Counted from the stretch's first letter, positions 25,456 to 34,056 are shown. The stretch is 64,000 bases of DNA from JAEUIE01 sp047602475 (GCA_047602475.1 JASGHE010000002.1:682001-746000), one strand, 5' to 3'. Numbers and translations: made by a program. The notes: generated from the letters alone by a model not told the origin.

Positions 25456-27081
25456 TTACGTCGCGCCAATCTTCTTGGCGAATAAGTCCATAATCCACGG
25501 CCAAGCCTGATAGATGCCAAACCCGATGCCGGCGAGGATGGCCAAGCCGATGAGCAGGAAAATCCAGCCGCCGACACTGTTGAAGAACCTGCCCCACTTC
25601 TTCTTCCGTTCATAACTGTCAACTTCGTCGGCAATCTGCGAGAACTTGTCCTGTATCTTTTCCGTTTTCTTTTCCAGCTTCTTCTGAGCGATCTGCGAAC
25701 GAAACAGCAACTCAAACTCCCGGAAGGTAGCAAGGGCCCGATATCCGGTGCCTGGTTGCTTGCTCGCTTCGCTCATCGAGTCGATCTGCTTGGATCGGAT
25801 GAGTTCCTTCATTTGTGCCTGAGTGAGCTTGCGGACTTTCTTCTTGCCATCGGGAGTGGTCCCAGCGGCCAGGTACCAGATGTCTGCTGCGGCGGGATCG
25901 ATTTCCTTAGGCGGATTTGAACTGGGCTTTGGTGTACTCGCAGGAGTGGGTGTACCACCACTCTTTGACCCGACGAAACTGGTTCTGGTGATCCCGCCGG
26001 AAGTGGTTGCTGGGGGGCCATCGGGGAAGAGGACTGAGAGATAATCATTGGCCAGCCCCAGGCCATCCAGATCACGCATTACTTCCGCACAAGTCTGGTA
26101 GCGGGCGGTGAGGCTCTTGGCGAGCATCTTGTCGATCATCAGATCAAGCTTGTCGGGCACGCTGGGATTGAGCTTGCGTGCCGGCTCGAAGCGGCCTTTT
26201 TCCTTCTGTTCAAGCAGCTTAACGAGGGTCTCGCCATCGTGAGGCTTTTTGCCGGTGAGCATCACATAGAGCATGCCTCCCAAGGCGTAGATATCAGCCC
26301 GGCCATCGACATCCTTCGCAGAGCGCATCTGTTCGGGAGCCATGTAATGGGGCGTTCCAGCCCCGACGCCAGAAGCGGTCATGGAGAGATCGTCATTGAT
26401 CGGCTTGGCCAGGCCTAAATCAGCTAGCTTGACGACGCCCTTCTTGGTGACGAGCACATTATCGGGCTTGATGTCTCGATGCACCATGTTCAGTTCATGG
26501 GCATAATTGAGGGCGTCCGCTACGCGCAGGGTGACATAAAGGGCATCCCCAACTGAGAACTTTCCATTCTTGTCGATGAGGTCTTGCAGGCTGCAACCAT
26601 CGACGAACTCCATGGCCAGGTAATTGAGTCCACTCTCAAGACCGACGCTGTAGCATCGAATGATGTTTCCATGATCCAGCTTGGCCATAACTTTGGCTTC
26701 ACGGCTGAAGCGGGAGACGAACTTCTCATCATCGGCCAGGTGGCGGGCAAGCACCTTGAGGGCTACATCACGATCCAGGCTGACCTGTTTGGCTTTGAAG
26801 ACTGCCCCCATACCGCCTTGGCCAAGCTTCTTACTGATGAGAAAATCACCCAGAGTAACCGGTTGTGCTCCTTCTTTCAGGAGGTTATAGGCATCGACAC
26901 TTGAGGTAGGACGTGCCGCTACACCCTCTTTGCCAGGGGTATCGGTATCGCTTTTGGCATTGTCGAAGACGGCTGTACTGTCGCCGCCCGTCAGCGTATC
27001 TAACGCTTTCTTGTCGAAGTCGACGGTAGCGCCGACATTGGCTTCGACGGTTTTACCGTCTTTGCCTTTGGAAGTGGACAC
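25456..27081 (-). CDS. Serine/threonine protein kinase with GYF-like and membrane C-terminus
   Basis: The start is GTG 27081, with AGGAGAA eight bases upstream. Residues 1-75 are a Thr/Asp-rich tail. Residues 78-345 are a Hanks-type kinase: GQGGMG (88-92), VALK Lys109, HRDIKPDN (201-208), DLG221-223 in place of DFG, GTPHYMAPE (243-250). The motifs needed for activity are present. A Pro/Ser linker leads to DIWYLAAGTTPDGKKKVRKL..., a small domain with a GYF_2-like look (WYLA, ALATFREFE), then a coiled coil and a single helix near the C-terminus (GWIFLLIGLAILAGIGFGIY). It is probably membrane-anchored with a cytoplasmic kinase. FHA proteins encoded nearby could read its phosphothreonines. Confidence 0.92.
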   Translation of the reverse strand: MSTSKGKDGKTVEANVGATVDFDKKALDTLTGGDSTAVFDNAKSDTDTPGKEGVAARPTSSVDAYNLLKEGAQPVTLGDFLISKKLGQGGMGAVFKAKQVSLDRDVALKVLARHLADDEKFVSRFSREAKVMAKLDHGNIIRCYSVGLESGLNYLAMEFVDGCSLQDLIDKNGKFSVGDALYVTLRVADALNYAHELNMVHRDIKPDNVLVTKKGVVKLADLGLAKPINDDLSMTASGVGAGTPHYMAPEQMRSAKDVDGRADIYALGGMLYVMLTGKKPHDGETLVKLLEQKEKGRFEPARKLNPSVPDKLDLMIDKMLAKSLTARYQTCAEVMRDLDGLGLANDYLSVLFPDGPPATTSGGITRTSFVGSKSGGTPTPASTPKPSSNPPKEIDPAAADIWYLAAGTTPDGKKKVRKLTQAQMKELIRSKQIDSMSEASKQPGTGYRALATFREFELLFRSQIAQKKLEKKTEKIQDKFSQIADEVDSYERKKKWGRFFNSVGGWIFLLIGLAILAGIGFGIYQAWPWIMDLFAKKIGAT

Positions 27082-27296
27082 GGTTGTTCTCCTGCTCTAG
27101 ACGAAATATGAAGAGATAAGTACATCTCGGACCGCTTGCAGGATCGTGTAGCTGCTCGAAAAATGAATAACGGATAACGAGCAGCCTCGTCAGCTTGCAA
27201 GCAACCTTGATTATGAACGAATAAAATGAAGGTAGCAAGAATAAAGGTGGGAATAGTAGCCAGATAGATGGGGTAGATTATAGTGGGTTTTTCTGG

Positions 27297-28757
27297 CTAA
27301 TAGACCTCAAGGCAGACCAGTTTGCCCTGGCCTCGGATGTAGATGAGCCCGTGAGATAGCACCGGGGCAGCCCAGGATGGCTCGGGCAGCATCGGAAATG
27401 GAGGCCCCTCTTTGGGGGACTGTCGTCCATCCCATGTGGCCACAACCTCACACTGCCTGGGGTTTGCTTTAATGACAAACATCACCCCTTCTTCAGCAAG
27501 ATAGAGGAAATGGCCATCGGCATAGGTTAGTGTTCCCCGACCGGCCTGGTAATCGCCCAACTTGGGTTGTTCACGCCATAGTACCTTACCTGTCTCGAGA
27601 TCTATGCACCGTAAGTCAGCTTCATTGGGTTGCCTGCCCGCACAGCCATACACATGCTTCCCGATGAGGATGGGCGTATTCATGTGGGCGGCAATGCCCT
27701 GATCTCGTCGTCGGGATACGGCTGTCCAGATCGGCTCGACTTTGTTGTTGGCGTACCTAAGCAAGGTACTGCCAACAGCGTACGACTCCGTCAGGAAGAT
27801 GCGATTGTTATCCACGATGGCATTGCTGACATTAACCGATTCAAGCATGCGGGCACGGAACGAATGACGGAAGAGCTCAGTGCCCTTCTCGGGATCGAAA
27901 CCCAAAAGGCCGTCTCGAGCGAAGATGAGTCCCACCTTCTTGCCGCCTAGTGTCACTAGTTGTGGTGACGAATAACTGGCAAGATCATTGCCCCCTTGAT
28001 ACAGTTCTTTGCCGGTGAGCTTATCGAAGGCGACGATACAGGTGCCATTGCTCGTCAGCCCATCGAAGGGCTTGTTCCCACTTCCCGGTGGGCTGCCACC
28101 GATGTGGACGATGAGCTTATTGCCATCGAGCAGGGGGGTACTGCCGACGCCAAAGAAGTTTTGAACAACGCCATAAGCCGAGAAGGTGTTGACTTTCCAG
28201 AGTTCCTTGCCATCAGACAGGGTCAGGCAATGAAGCATCCCTTCGGGGCCATGCAGATAGATCCGCTCGCCATCACAGACTGGGCTGGCCCTGGGCCCGC
28301 CATCGTAGTTGTACTTGTCCTGATAGCTGCTGGGGTAGGTGAAGGCCCAGAGTTCCTTGGCTGTTTCACTGTTCAGACAGCGACACCGCACCTGGTTGCC
28401 TACCCGATCAAACAGAATGCATCGGCCTTTGACGATGATGGGGGCGGAGTAACCTTCGCCGACCGGGAGTATCCAACGCACTTTGGGGCTGCCCGACTTC
28501 CATAAGGCCAGCCCCTGTTCGGTTGTCTTGCCATCGCCGGTGGGGCCGAGGAAACCGGGCCAATCGACACCCGGACGAGTGCTGAGGGACGCTGGTTCTT
28601 CTGCTCGAAGCTGTATTGTCAACATCATGGCAGCGATCGCCATGACAGCCTGAAGCGCAAGCGAGGGTGAACCTCGCGATTGAACGCGCCCCCTCGCTTG
28701 CGCTTCAGGCTGCCATGGATGATCCGCACGTTCCTTGCAGCTCACGTTACTCATCAT
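27297..28757 (-). CDS. PQQ-like beta-propeller repeat protein; N-terminus includes a dispersed repeat
   Basis: A secreted propeller of about 485 residues with repeats such as GWPGFLGPTGDGKTTEQ, ILFDRVGNQVRCRCLNSETAKELWAF, GMLHCLTLSDGKELWKV, CIVAFDKLTGKELYQGG and LRCIDLETGKVLWREQ (blade motif A-x-D-x-x-TG-K-x-W). Planctomycetes encode many such outer-membrane or periplasmic proteins of unknown binding role. The start region overlaps the upstream FHA gene's stop. The first 35 residues (NVSCKERADHPWQPEAQARG... to LALQAVMA) are encoded by the palindromic repeat at 28641-28716, which also supplies much of the signal peptide (SLALQAVMAIAAMMLTIQLRA). A start at ATG 28643, inside the repeat, is the alternative. 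Confidence 0.85.
   Translation of the reverse strand: MMSNVSCKERADHPWQPEAQARGRVQSRGSPSLALQAVMAIAAMMLTIQLRAEEPASLSTRPGVDWPGFLGPTGDGKTTEQGLALWKSGSPKVRWILPVGEGYSAPIIVKGRCILFDRVGNQVRCRCLNSETAKELWAFTYPSSYQDKYNYDGGPRASPVCDGERIYLHGPEGMLHCLTLSDGKELWKVNTFSAYGVVQNFFGVGSTPLLDGNKLIVHIGGSPPGSGNKPFDGLTSNGTCIVAFDKLTGKELYQGGNDLASYSSPQLVTLGGKKVGLIFARDGLLGFDPEKGTELFRHSFRARMLESVNVSNAIVDNNRIFLTESYAVGSTLLRYANNKVEPIWTAVSRRRDQGIAAHMNTPILIGKHVYGCAGRQPNEADLRCIDLETGKVLWREQPKLGDYQAGRGTLTYADGHFLYLAEEGVMFVIKANPRQCEVVATWDGRQSPKEGPPFPMLPEPSWAAPVLSHGLIYIRGQGKLVCLEVY
28641..28716. repeat. Dispersed palindrome, GCCTGAAGCGCAAGCGAGG family (copy 1)
   Basis: Arms CATGACAGCCTGAAGCGCAA GCGAGGG and their near-perfect complement flank a centre of about 20 bases. 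The element would fold into a hairpin with roughly 27 paired bases. Copies occur at 31084-31163 and 57994-58088 and a degenerate one near 37872-37920. This copy lies inside the reading frame of the PQQ protein. Confidence 0.8.
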
Positions 28758-29217
28758 CTTCCTCAATGACTTGCGTGTACTCGTCAGGCAATGCGTTCAC
28801 CTGAACGACGGGTCCTTTGACAGGCATGCTCTTCGACGCTTCTTTCACCAACCCCTGTTCCAACCTCTTTAACTCTTCGTTATTCAACTTGGCGGTGCCC
28901 GGCTCCTCATGAGGGGCTTTCTTCTTCCCCGATTCGGTGCTGGTGACGCGGAAGTTAAACCCGGCGACACCAAGGATATCACTCAATTTGACCAGCGACC
29001 GCCTGACCCGTTTGCCGTTCACGTGGCAGCCATTGGTACTACCGAGGTCGCGCAGCCAGAGTTTGTTGCCCCGAACCATCAGGACGCAGTGTTGCTTGGA
29101 GACGCTCTTGTGATCAATATGAATATCGCAAATGTCCTGCCTGCCGATGAGGATCATATCCTTGTCGAGCGGGTAATGCTTCCCACCATTGATGGCGATG
29201 AGCAACAAAGGTCGCAT
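28747..29217 (-). CDS. FHA domain protein
   Basis: Start ATG 29217 (MRPLLLIAINGGKHYPLD) is preferred to the in-frame 29244. Residues 5-95 are an FHA fold: ILIGRQDICDIHIDHKSVSKQHCVLMV carries the GR and SxxH phosphothreonine-contacting positions, and LRDLGSTNGCHVNGKRV the NG motif. A charged linker (KKKAPHEEPGTAKL) and an acidic C-terminus (QVIEEDDE) follow. It probably binds phosphothreonine proteins, perhaps the product of the neighbouring kinase gene. The stop overlaps the start of the PQQ gene, so the two are likely coupled. Confidence 0.9.
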   Translation of the reverse strand: MRPLLLIAINGGKHYPLDKDMILIGRQDICDIHIDHKSVSKQHCVLMVRGNKLWLRDLGSTNGCHVNGKRVRRSLVKLSDILGVAGFNFRVTSTESGKKKAPHEEPGTAKLNNEELKRLEQGLVKEASKSMPVKGPVVQVNALPDEYTQVIEEDDE

Positions 29218-29431
29218 GTGTAAGAGTTCCAATGCACAGAGCAATGCTTACATTCTGGGCTGTGTTAGCTTCATTCACAAGCACTCACCCATGTTAATCT
29301 AGTCCGCAGCGACGGTAAATGCGCCAGAAATTGGCCTGATTCGCCCCGAACCTGAATAGTCTGCCCGATGTCTCATCATCGGCATCTGGTTTGCACTAGA
29401 TGTTCATGCCCCCGCAGAAAGGGTTACTATT

Positions 29432-29647
29432 ATGAAGCAACTTACCAACAGCACCATGAACGCTGCTTCCTCTCAAGGGGGCAGGAACGATCTCGCCTCC
29501 ACCGAAGTGGTTGAGGTTGCCCTTCTTCTGTCCCGCAGCCAGATCAATCAACTGGCCAATCAGGCTCATCGCCGTGGCATGACCTCGGCTCAGTTCCTTC
29601 GTCAGTGCATTTCGACGATGTGCCAGTCGAGCACCGAGCCGGGTTAA
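29432..29647 (+). CDS. Small ribbon-helix-helix-like protein
   Basis: The 71-residue product has a disordered start and a C-terminal VEVALLLSRSQINQLANQAHRRGMTSAQFLRQCIS. This has the strand-helix-helix rhythm of CopG/Arc DNA-binding proteins and antitoxins. ATG 29432 has a GAAAGGG site about ten bases upstream. It stands alone between the FHA gene and the DUF1501 gene, which face away and toward it respectively. No partner toxin is visible beside it. The assignment is by pattern only. Confidence 0.6.
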   Translation: MKQLTNSTMNAASSQGGRNDLASTEVVEVALLLSRSQINQLANQAHRRGMTSAQFLRQCISTMCQSSTEPG

Positions 29648-29654
29648 TTGACAG

Positions 29655-30959
29655 CTACACAATACCTTCAATGACTTTACCCGTTTCAACAATGTACGCC
29701 GGGCGGCCGGTGGGGTCTTTGAACTGTGCCCGATGATCGATCCCCATGACGTGGCAAACCGTGGCCATCAGATCCTGTGGCGACACAGGTTTCGAGCGAG
29801 GCGTCTCAGCTTTTGCTGACGATTCGCCATACACCTGACCCAGTTGCAGCCCGCCACCAGCCAGGGCCAGCGTACTAAGCTGCGACCAGTGATCTCGCCC
29901 CGCTGTGGCATTGATTCGTGGCGTGCGACCAAACTCGCCGGTGATGACCAGAAGCACATTGTCGAGCATGCCCCGTGCGGTCAGATCTTCAATAAAAGCT
30001 GAGACAGCGATATCGAGATTGCCTCCCGTCCGTTCCATGCCACGCTTGATGTCGCTGTGCATGTCCCATCCGCCGTAGTGAATGGTGACGAAGCCACAGC
30101 CCGCTTCACACAGCCTGCGGGCCAGCAGCAACTGGGTGCCCAGAGGCGATTTGCCGTAGCGATCACGCAGTCGGGGGTCTTCCCGTTCGAGGTTGAAGAC
30201 TTCTTTCGACCCGCTCTTGATGAGTTGGAAGGCCTGAGTTTCAAAGCTGTCAAGCCCCGACATCAGGCCGGTCTTATCGATCTGCCTGTCCATCTGATCG
30301 AGTTCATGAAGCAGCGACTGGCGATCATCGAGCCGATCAGCCTTGATCTTCAGATCCATGTTGCTGCGAGCTCTGCCGCTGCTATCGAACGGTGCATAAG
30401 GATGACCAAGCCAGGCTGGGCCGTCAGCATAGATGCCATTGAGGCGAACATAGGTAGGGATGCCAGCATCGTTGTTGGGGCCACGCATGCGGGAGACAAC
30501 GGAGCCGATGGAAGGCTTGATCGGGGCAGCGCCGTTATCAGCGGGGGCGTGGTTGTACCCTGTCATCACCCAGTGGGTGCCACCGGCGTGGCCGGCATTG
30601 TTGTGGGTGAAGGAACGGACGAAGACCATGCGGTCTGCGACATTGCCAATGCGGGGCAGGGTGCCACCGATGGTGACGCCGGGGATGCTGGTTTTGGCTT
30701 CGCCGGTGATGCTGCGGTACTCAGCCGGGGCGTTCATCTTGGGGTCGAAGGTTTCGACATGGCTGGCCCCGCCACCGAGCCAGAGCCAGACGACCGACAT
30801 CGACTTCGATGTCTTGCCATTGGAGGAAGCCAGGGCTTTGCTCTTGAGCAGTTCAGCCAGGCCGATACCGCTGAGGCCGAGCGTGCCGATTTTGAGGAAA
30901 TCACGACGAGTCGTACCATCGCACGAATGACTCTGCTTGTTGCCCAGGAAGGATAACAT
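29655..30959 (-). CDS. DUF1501 Tat-exported protein (sulfatase-like fold)
   Basis: The 434-residue protein starts at ATG 30959 (MLSFLGNKQSHSCDG); the frame extends two codons to a TTG. A twin-arginine leader TTRRDFLKIGTLGLSGIGLAELL is followed by the DUF1501 pattern: SVVWLWLGGGASHVETFDPK, MVFVRSFTHNNAGHAGGTHWVMTGY, IGSVVSRMRG, QLLLARRLCEAGCGFVTIHYGGWDMH and LLVITGEFGRTPRINATAGRDHW. These are among the most frequent paralogues in planctomycetes; they are alkaline-phosphatase-superfamily-like proteins, usually paired with DUF1549/DUF1553 cytochromes. No such partner is next to it here. Confidence 0.92.
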   Translation of the reverse strand: MLSFLGNKQSHSCDGTTRRDFLKIGTLGLSGIGLAELLKSKALASSNGKTSKSMSVVWLWLGGGASHVETFDPKMNAPAEYRSITGEAKTSIPGVTIGGTLPRIGNVADRMVFVRSFTHNNAGHAGGTHWVMTGYNHAPADNGAAPIKPSIGSVVSRMRGPNNDAGIPTYVRLNGIYADGPAWLGHPYAPFDSSGRARSNMDLKIKADRLDDRQSLLHELDQMDRQIDKTGLMSGLDSFETQAFQLIKSGSKEVFNLEREDPRLRDRYGKSPLGTQLLLARRLCEAGCGFVTIHYGGWDMHSDIKRGMERTGGNLDIAVSAFIEDLTARGMLDNVLLVITGEFGRTPRINATAGRDHWSQLSTLALAGGGLQLGQVYGESSAKAETPRSKPVSPQDLMATVCHVMGIDHRAQFKDPTGRPAYIVETGKVIEGIV

Positions 30960-31083
30960 GGTCAAGCTCGCAACAATCGGACTGGCAGGAAACGAATCAG
31001 GTGGGACTGTAAGTATAGCCGGTCTGGAAGGGGCTTGTCAATTTATCGGTTGGAATACTGCGTAAACATGAATGCCCTATTTC

Positions 31084-31163
31084 GATGGCAGCCTGAAAGC
31101 GCAAGCGAGGGTGGACCTGGCGATTGCACGCGCCCCCCCTCGGTTGCGCTTCAGGCTGTCATT
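31084..31163. repeat. Dispersed palindrome, GCCTGAAGCGCAAGCGAGG family (copy 2)
   Basis: GATGGCAGCCTGAAAGCGCA AGCGAGG... to ...CGGTTGCGCTTCAGGCTGTC ATTGC. It differs from copies 1 and 4 by a few bases, including an extra A in the left arm. It fills most of the gap between the DUF1501 gene and the 31165-31449 gene. No coding sequence is visible in it. Confidence 0.75.
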
Positions 31164-31164
31164 G

Positions 31165-31449
31165 CTACCCCGCCACACTTACCTTCATCTGCCTGCCGAA
31201 CTGTACCAACTCCGTCAACGAGGTTTGCACCGAGGAGAGTTCCTGATCCACCGAATCAGTAAACTCACTCGCCTGGGTCTTCAACTGTTCCCATCCGGCT
31301 GTGGAATCGCTCAACGGGGCCGACTTGGCTATCGGAGCGGCCCAGCCAGCCAGTTGCCGCTGGACATGGGACATCCGCTCCTCGGACCGGCGCAACGCTT
31401 CGGCTATGGATTCCCGCAATTCACGCAGTATCTGGCCCTGATCGTTCAT
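31165..31449 (-). CDS. Small hypothetical protein, probably coiled coil
   Basis: Start ATG 31449 (MNDQGQILRELRESIAEALRR). The 94-residue protein is almost wholly amphipathic helix: REGE-type heptads up to residue 35, a short WAAPIAKS break, then TAGWEQLKTQASEFTDSVDQELSSVQTSLTEL. No family is recognised. Its ATG overlaps the stop of an upstream 68-residue reading frame as ATGA, suggesting a two-gene unit. Part of its 3' end abuts the repeat at 31084-31163. Confidence 0.6.
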   Translation of the reverse strand: MNDQGQILRELRESIAEALRRSEERMSHVQRQLAGWAAPIAKSAPLSDSTAGWEQLKTQASEFTDSVDQELSSVQTSLTELVQFGRQMKVSVAG

Positions 31450-31652
31450 GCTGGGGTGATAGCAAATGACCCGAATCGAGGGAAGGGCAACTGCCACAGG
31501 ATGAGCTTTTTGCACACGTTGTCCAACTCTTTCATCATTCCCTCAACAACTTCATTGACATCGCTGCTTTTACAGCTTAAAAGGGAGGAGTGGGCTTTGA
31601 CGATAACCAACCGTAGTGCTATGGTTTCGATGGGGAACTCTCGAAGCTGCAA
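31446..31652 (-). CDS. Small hypothetical protein upstream of the coiled-coil gene
   Basis: A 68-codon frame from TTG 31652, the only start downstream of an in-frame stop. The product (FPIETIALRLVIVKAHSS..., DVNEVVEGMMKELDNVCKKLILW) has balanced composition and an amphipathic helix near the C-terminus. Its stop overlaps the next start in ATGA, which supports a real gene. There is no good ribosome-binding site, and no family is recognised. Confidence 0.4.
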   Translation of the reverse strand: MQLREFPIETIALRLVIVKAHSSLLSCKSSDVNEVVEGMMKELDNVCKKLILWQLPFPRFGSFAITPA

Positions 31653-31718
31653 CGACTGTCAGTTGGCCGGAAGTCTCACTTTCTGCTCGATTTTCACGGT
31701 CTAGCTTGGGCCGACACT

Positions 31719-32429
31719 ATGCCGACAATCACCTTCCAAGTCATCGATGGCGTGGACAAGGGTTTGGTATTCAACGAGCTTTCTACGCCGATCACGGTCG
31801 GTCGGGAGGAAGGCAACAGCGTTCGGCTTAACGATGAACGCATCAGCCGCTTCCACGCCAAGATCCAGTTTGATCAAGGCGACATGATCCTCACCGATCT
31901 CGACAGCACCAACGGCACCCGTGTCAACGGCCAACTCATCCACGTCCATCGTCTTCGCCATGGCGACTGTGTTCATTTAGGACGTTCGGTACTGCTCTTT
32001 GGTTCCCTCGAAGAGATTGCTGCACGAGAAACACAGTTGGCTCAGGCTCATCAGGCAGTGCATGCCGAGAAGCTCGACTCCAGCGATGACTTGCGAACGG
32101 TATTGAACAAGTCGATCAACCAGACCGAAGACGGCATGCCCGACTTTACGATTTCCGACGACAAGATGGAGGTCAGCTCCAATGAGTCGCTCAAGATCGG
32201 TCGATACAAGTTCCCGCCGCTACCACAAAAGCTCAGCCCTTCGCAAGCCGCACGGCTGGCCGAGATGCTCGACTTCCTTCATCGCTCACTCTCAGCTGTA
32301 ATTCCGAACGCTCAGACCACAGAAGACGGCACCGAAGTGCATCTCGACTTTGCCACCTGGCAGAAGCTGCTCCAGACGGAGTTGCTGTTGGCTCGATACT
32401 GTCGGGCAATTACTGATCCGGATCAATAG
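31719..32429 (+). CDS. FHA domain protein with helical C-terminus
   Basis: The 236-residue protein starts MPTITFQVIDGVDKGLVF. Residues 1-92 are a forkhead-associated domain: ITVGREEGNSVRLNDERISRFHAKIQFD carries the GR-x-SR-x-H core and LTDLDSTNGTRVNGQL the NG motif. Residues about 100-236 are charged and helical (VHAEKLDSSDDLRTVL..., QAARLAEMLDFLHRSLSAVI) with no known domain. This is the second FHA gene within 3 kb. The role is likely phosphothreonine-dependent binding in kinase signalling. Confidence 0.88.
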   Translation: MPTITFQVIDGVDKGLVFNELSTPITVGREEGNSVRLNDERISRFHAKIQFDQGDMILTDLDSTNGTRVNGQLIHVHRLRHGDCVHLGRSVLLFGSLEEIAARETQLAQAHQAVHAEKLDSSDDLRTVLNKSINQTEDGMPDFTISDDKMEVSSNESLKIGRYKFPPLPQKLSPSQAARLAEMLDFLHRSLSAVIPNAQTTEDGTEVHLDFATWQKLLQTELLLARYCRAITDPDQ

Positions 32430-32469
32430 GCGATGTTCGGGGGCTATCCCCGCCAATACATTGCCTTGA

Positions 32470-33003
32470 ATGAACGCTACCGACATTATCCACAACCTCG
32501 ACGAGAAGTTCGGCCCTGTCCTGAAGACCAGGAACTTCACCGCTCTTGATCCGTACATCGTCGTTGCTCCCGACGACTGGCCCAGTGTTGCCCAGTACCT
32601 ACGTGACGATCCCCGGTTACATTTCGATATTCTCAACTGCATCACCGTGGTCGATTATCTTGAAATAGAACCAGCCAAAGTCGCCAAGGCTGGCTTTGAA
32701 CCACATCTGGAGGTGGTCTATCACCTGAGTAGCTTCACCCATCGGCATCGCTTCGTCGTCAAGCTGCTGCTGCCCCGCTGGAAAGAGGACACAGGGAAAC
32801 AGGAACTGCCCGAAGTGCCCAGTGTTTGCCACATCTGGCCCGCTGCTAACTGGCATGAGTGCGAGGCTTACGACCTTAATGGCGTTCTATTCACCGGCCA
32901 CCCTAATCTGGTACGAATACTCATGGCTGATGATTGGGTCGGATATCCTCTTCGCAAGGACTATGAGTATCCACTAGAATATCAGGGTATCCGTTGCAGG
33001 TAA
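32470..33003 (+). CDS. nuoC: NADH-quinone oxidoreductase subunit C-like protein
   Basis: The 177-residue protein matches the 30-kDa subunit of complex I. It has DYLEIEP, PHLEVVYHLSSFTHRHRFVVKLLLP, and the C-terminal signature WHECEAYDLNGVLFTGHPNLVRILMADDWVGYPLRKDYEY (the usual ERE-x-YD is CEAYD here). The subunit sits in the hydrophilic arm between quinone site and Fe-S chain. It normally stands in a nuoABCD run, but no other complex I gene is in the window. The gene is intact and precedes the threonine aldolase gene by six bases. Confidence 0.88.
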   Translation: MNATDIIHNLDEKFGPVLKTRNFTALDPYIVVAPDDWPSVAQYLRDDPRLHFDILNCITVVDYLEIEPAKVAKAGFEPHLEVVYHLSSFTHRHRFVVKLLLPRWKEDTGKQELPEVPSVCHIWPAANWHECEAYDLNGVLFTGHPNLVRILMADDWVGYPLRKDYEYPLEYQGIRCR

Positions 33004-33009
33004 TTGGCG

Positions 33010-34054
33010 ATGACTGTGATCGATCTCCGTTCTGATACTGTGACCCGGCCCACCAAAGGCATGCTGGCGGCGATGAGGCGCTGCTGAGGTTGGCGACGAT
33101 GTTTTCAGTGAAGACCCCACCGTGAACAAACTCGAAGAACGAGTCGCCTCCATGCTTGGCATGGAAGCGGCGATCTTCGTTCCCTCGGGTACCATGTCGA
33201 ATCAGATCGCCATTCGTTGTCACACCATACCGGGTGATGAGTTGATCTGCGAGGTGAACAACCACATCTTCCAATACGAAAGCGGCGGGCCCGCTGCGCG
33301 AGCGGGGTGATGTGCCAGACGATGGTCGGCAAGGATGGAGTGATCGATGTGCCTGACCTGGACGGACTGGTCAAGCCCGATGCCGACTACGCTGCCCGAA
33401 CTCGATTGGTCTGTCTGGAGAACACGCATAACCGGGGTGGCGGCAAAGTCTTCCCGATCGAGAACATCGAACGTATCTCCAAATGGGCTAGAAGTAACAA
33501 CCTGGCCATGCATCTTGATGGCGCACGGCTTTGGAACGCCGTGGTGAAGACGAAGATACCTCTGAAAACCTGGACGCAGCACTTCCACAGCGTTTCGGTC
33601 TGCTTCAGTAAAGGCCTTGGCGCTCCGGTCGGCTCCGCGCTGGCCGGCCCGAAAGAGTTCATCAAACGGGCCCGGCGTATCCGCAAGATGTTCGGCGGCG
33701 GCATGCGACAAGCCGGGCATCCTCGCTGCTGCTGCCAACTACGCACTCGATCATCACATTGATCGCTTGGCGGACGATCACGCCAACGCCCAGCGGCTAG
33801 CCGACATGGTGAGCGACCTTCCAGGCGTTACCCTCGCTTCTCCGATGATTGATACGAACCTGCTCTTCGTGAAACTCGATCCCAAGCTTGGCACCGCAGC
33901 CCAGGCTCAGGCCAAACTTCAGGAGCAGGGTGTACTGACTCTTCCTACCGCAGCCCAGACGTTGCGTTTCGTTACGCACCTCGATGTCAATCGAGAACAG
34001 ATCGAACGTGCCGGTTCGGTGCTGCGAACTGTTTTGAATGCAAGGAGAACCTGA
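33010..34054 (+). pseudogene. Low-specificity L-threonine aldolase, broken by three frameshifts
   Basis: Read across frames, the region encodes a full threonine aldolase. It begins MTVIDLRSDTVTRPTKGML, then AAEVGDDVFSEDPTVNKLEE, MEAAIFVPSGTMSNQIAIRC, LENTHNRGGGKVFP, LHLDGARLWNA-type HLDGARLWNA, the PLP-lysine segment SVCFSKGLGAPVGS, and MRQAGILAAAANYALDHHI. The frame must change at about 33078, 33297 and 33713. At 33713 a run of three G where two fit (GCCGGC) explains the last shift. PLP binding and catalytic positions are all present. It would cleave threonine to glycine and acetaldehyde. As assembled it cannot make one protein; whether this is decay or consensus error cannot be told here. 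Confidence 0.85.
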
Positions 34055-34056
34055 CG

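Noticed and set aside
29396..29692. A 98-codon minus-strand frame opposite the small ribbon-helix-helix gene.
   Set aside because: The plus-strand frame has a ribosome-binding site and a recognisable helix pattern; the minus frame has neither.
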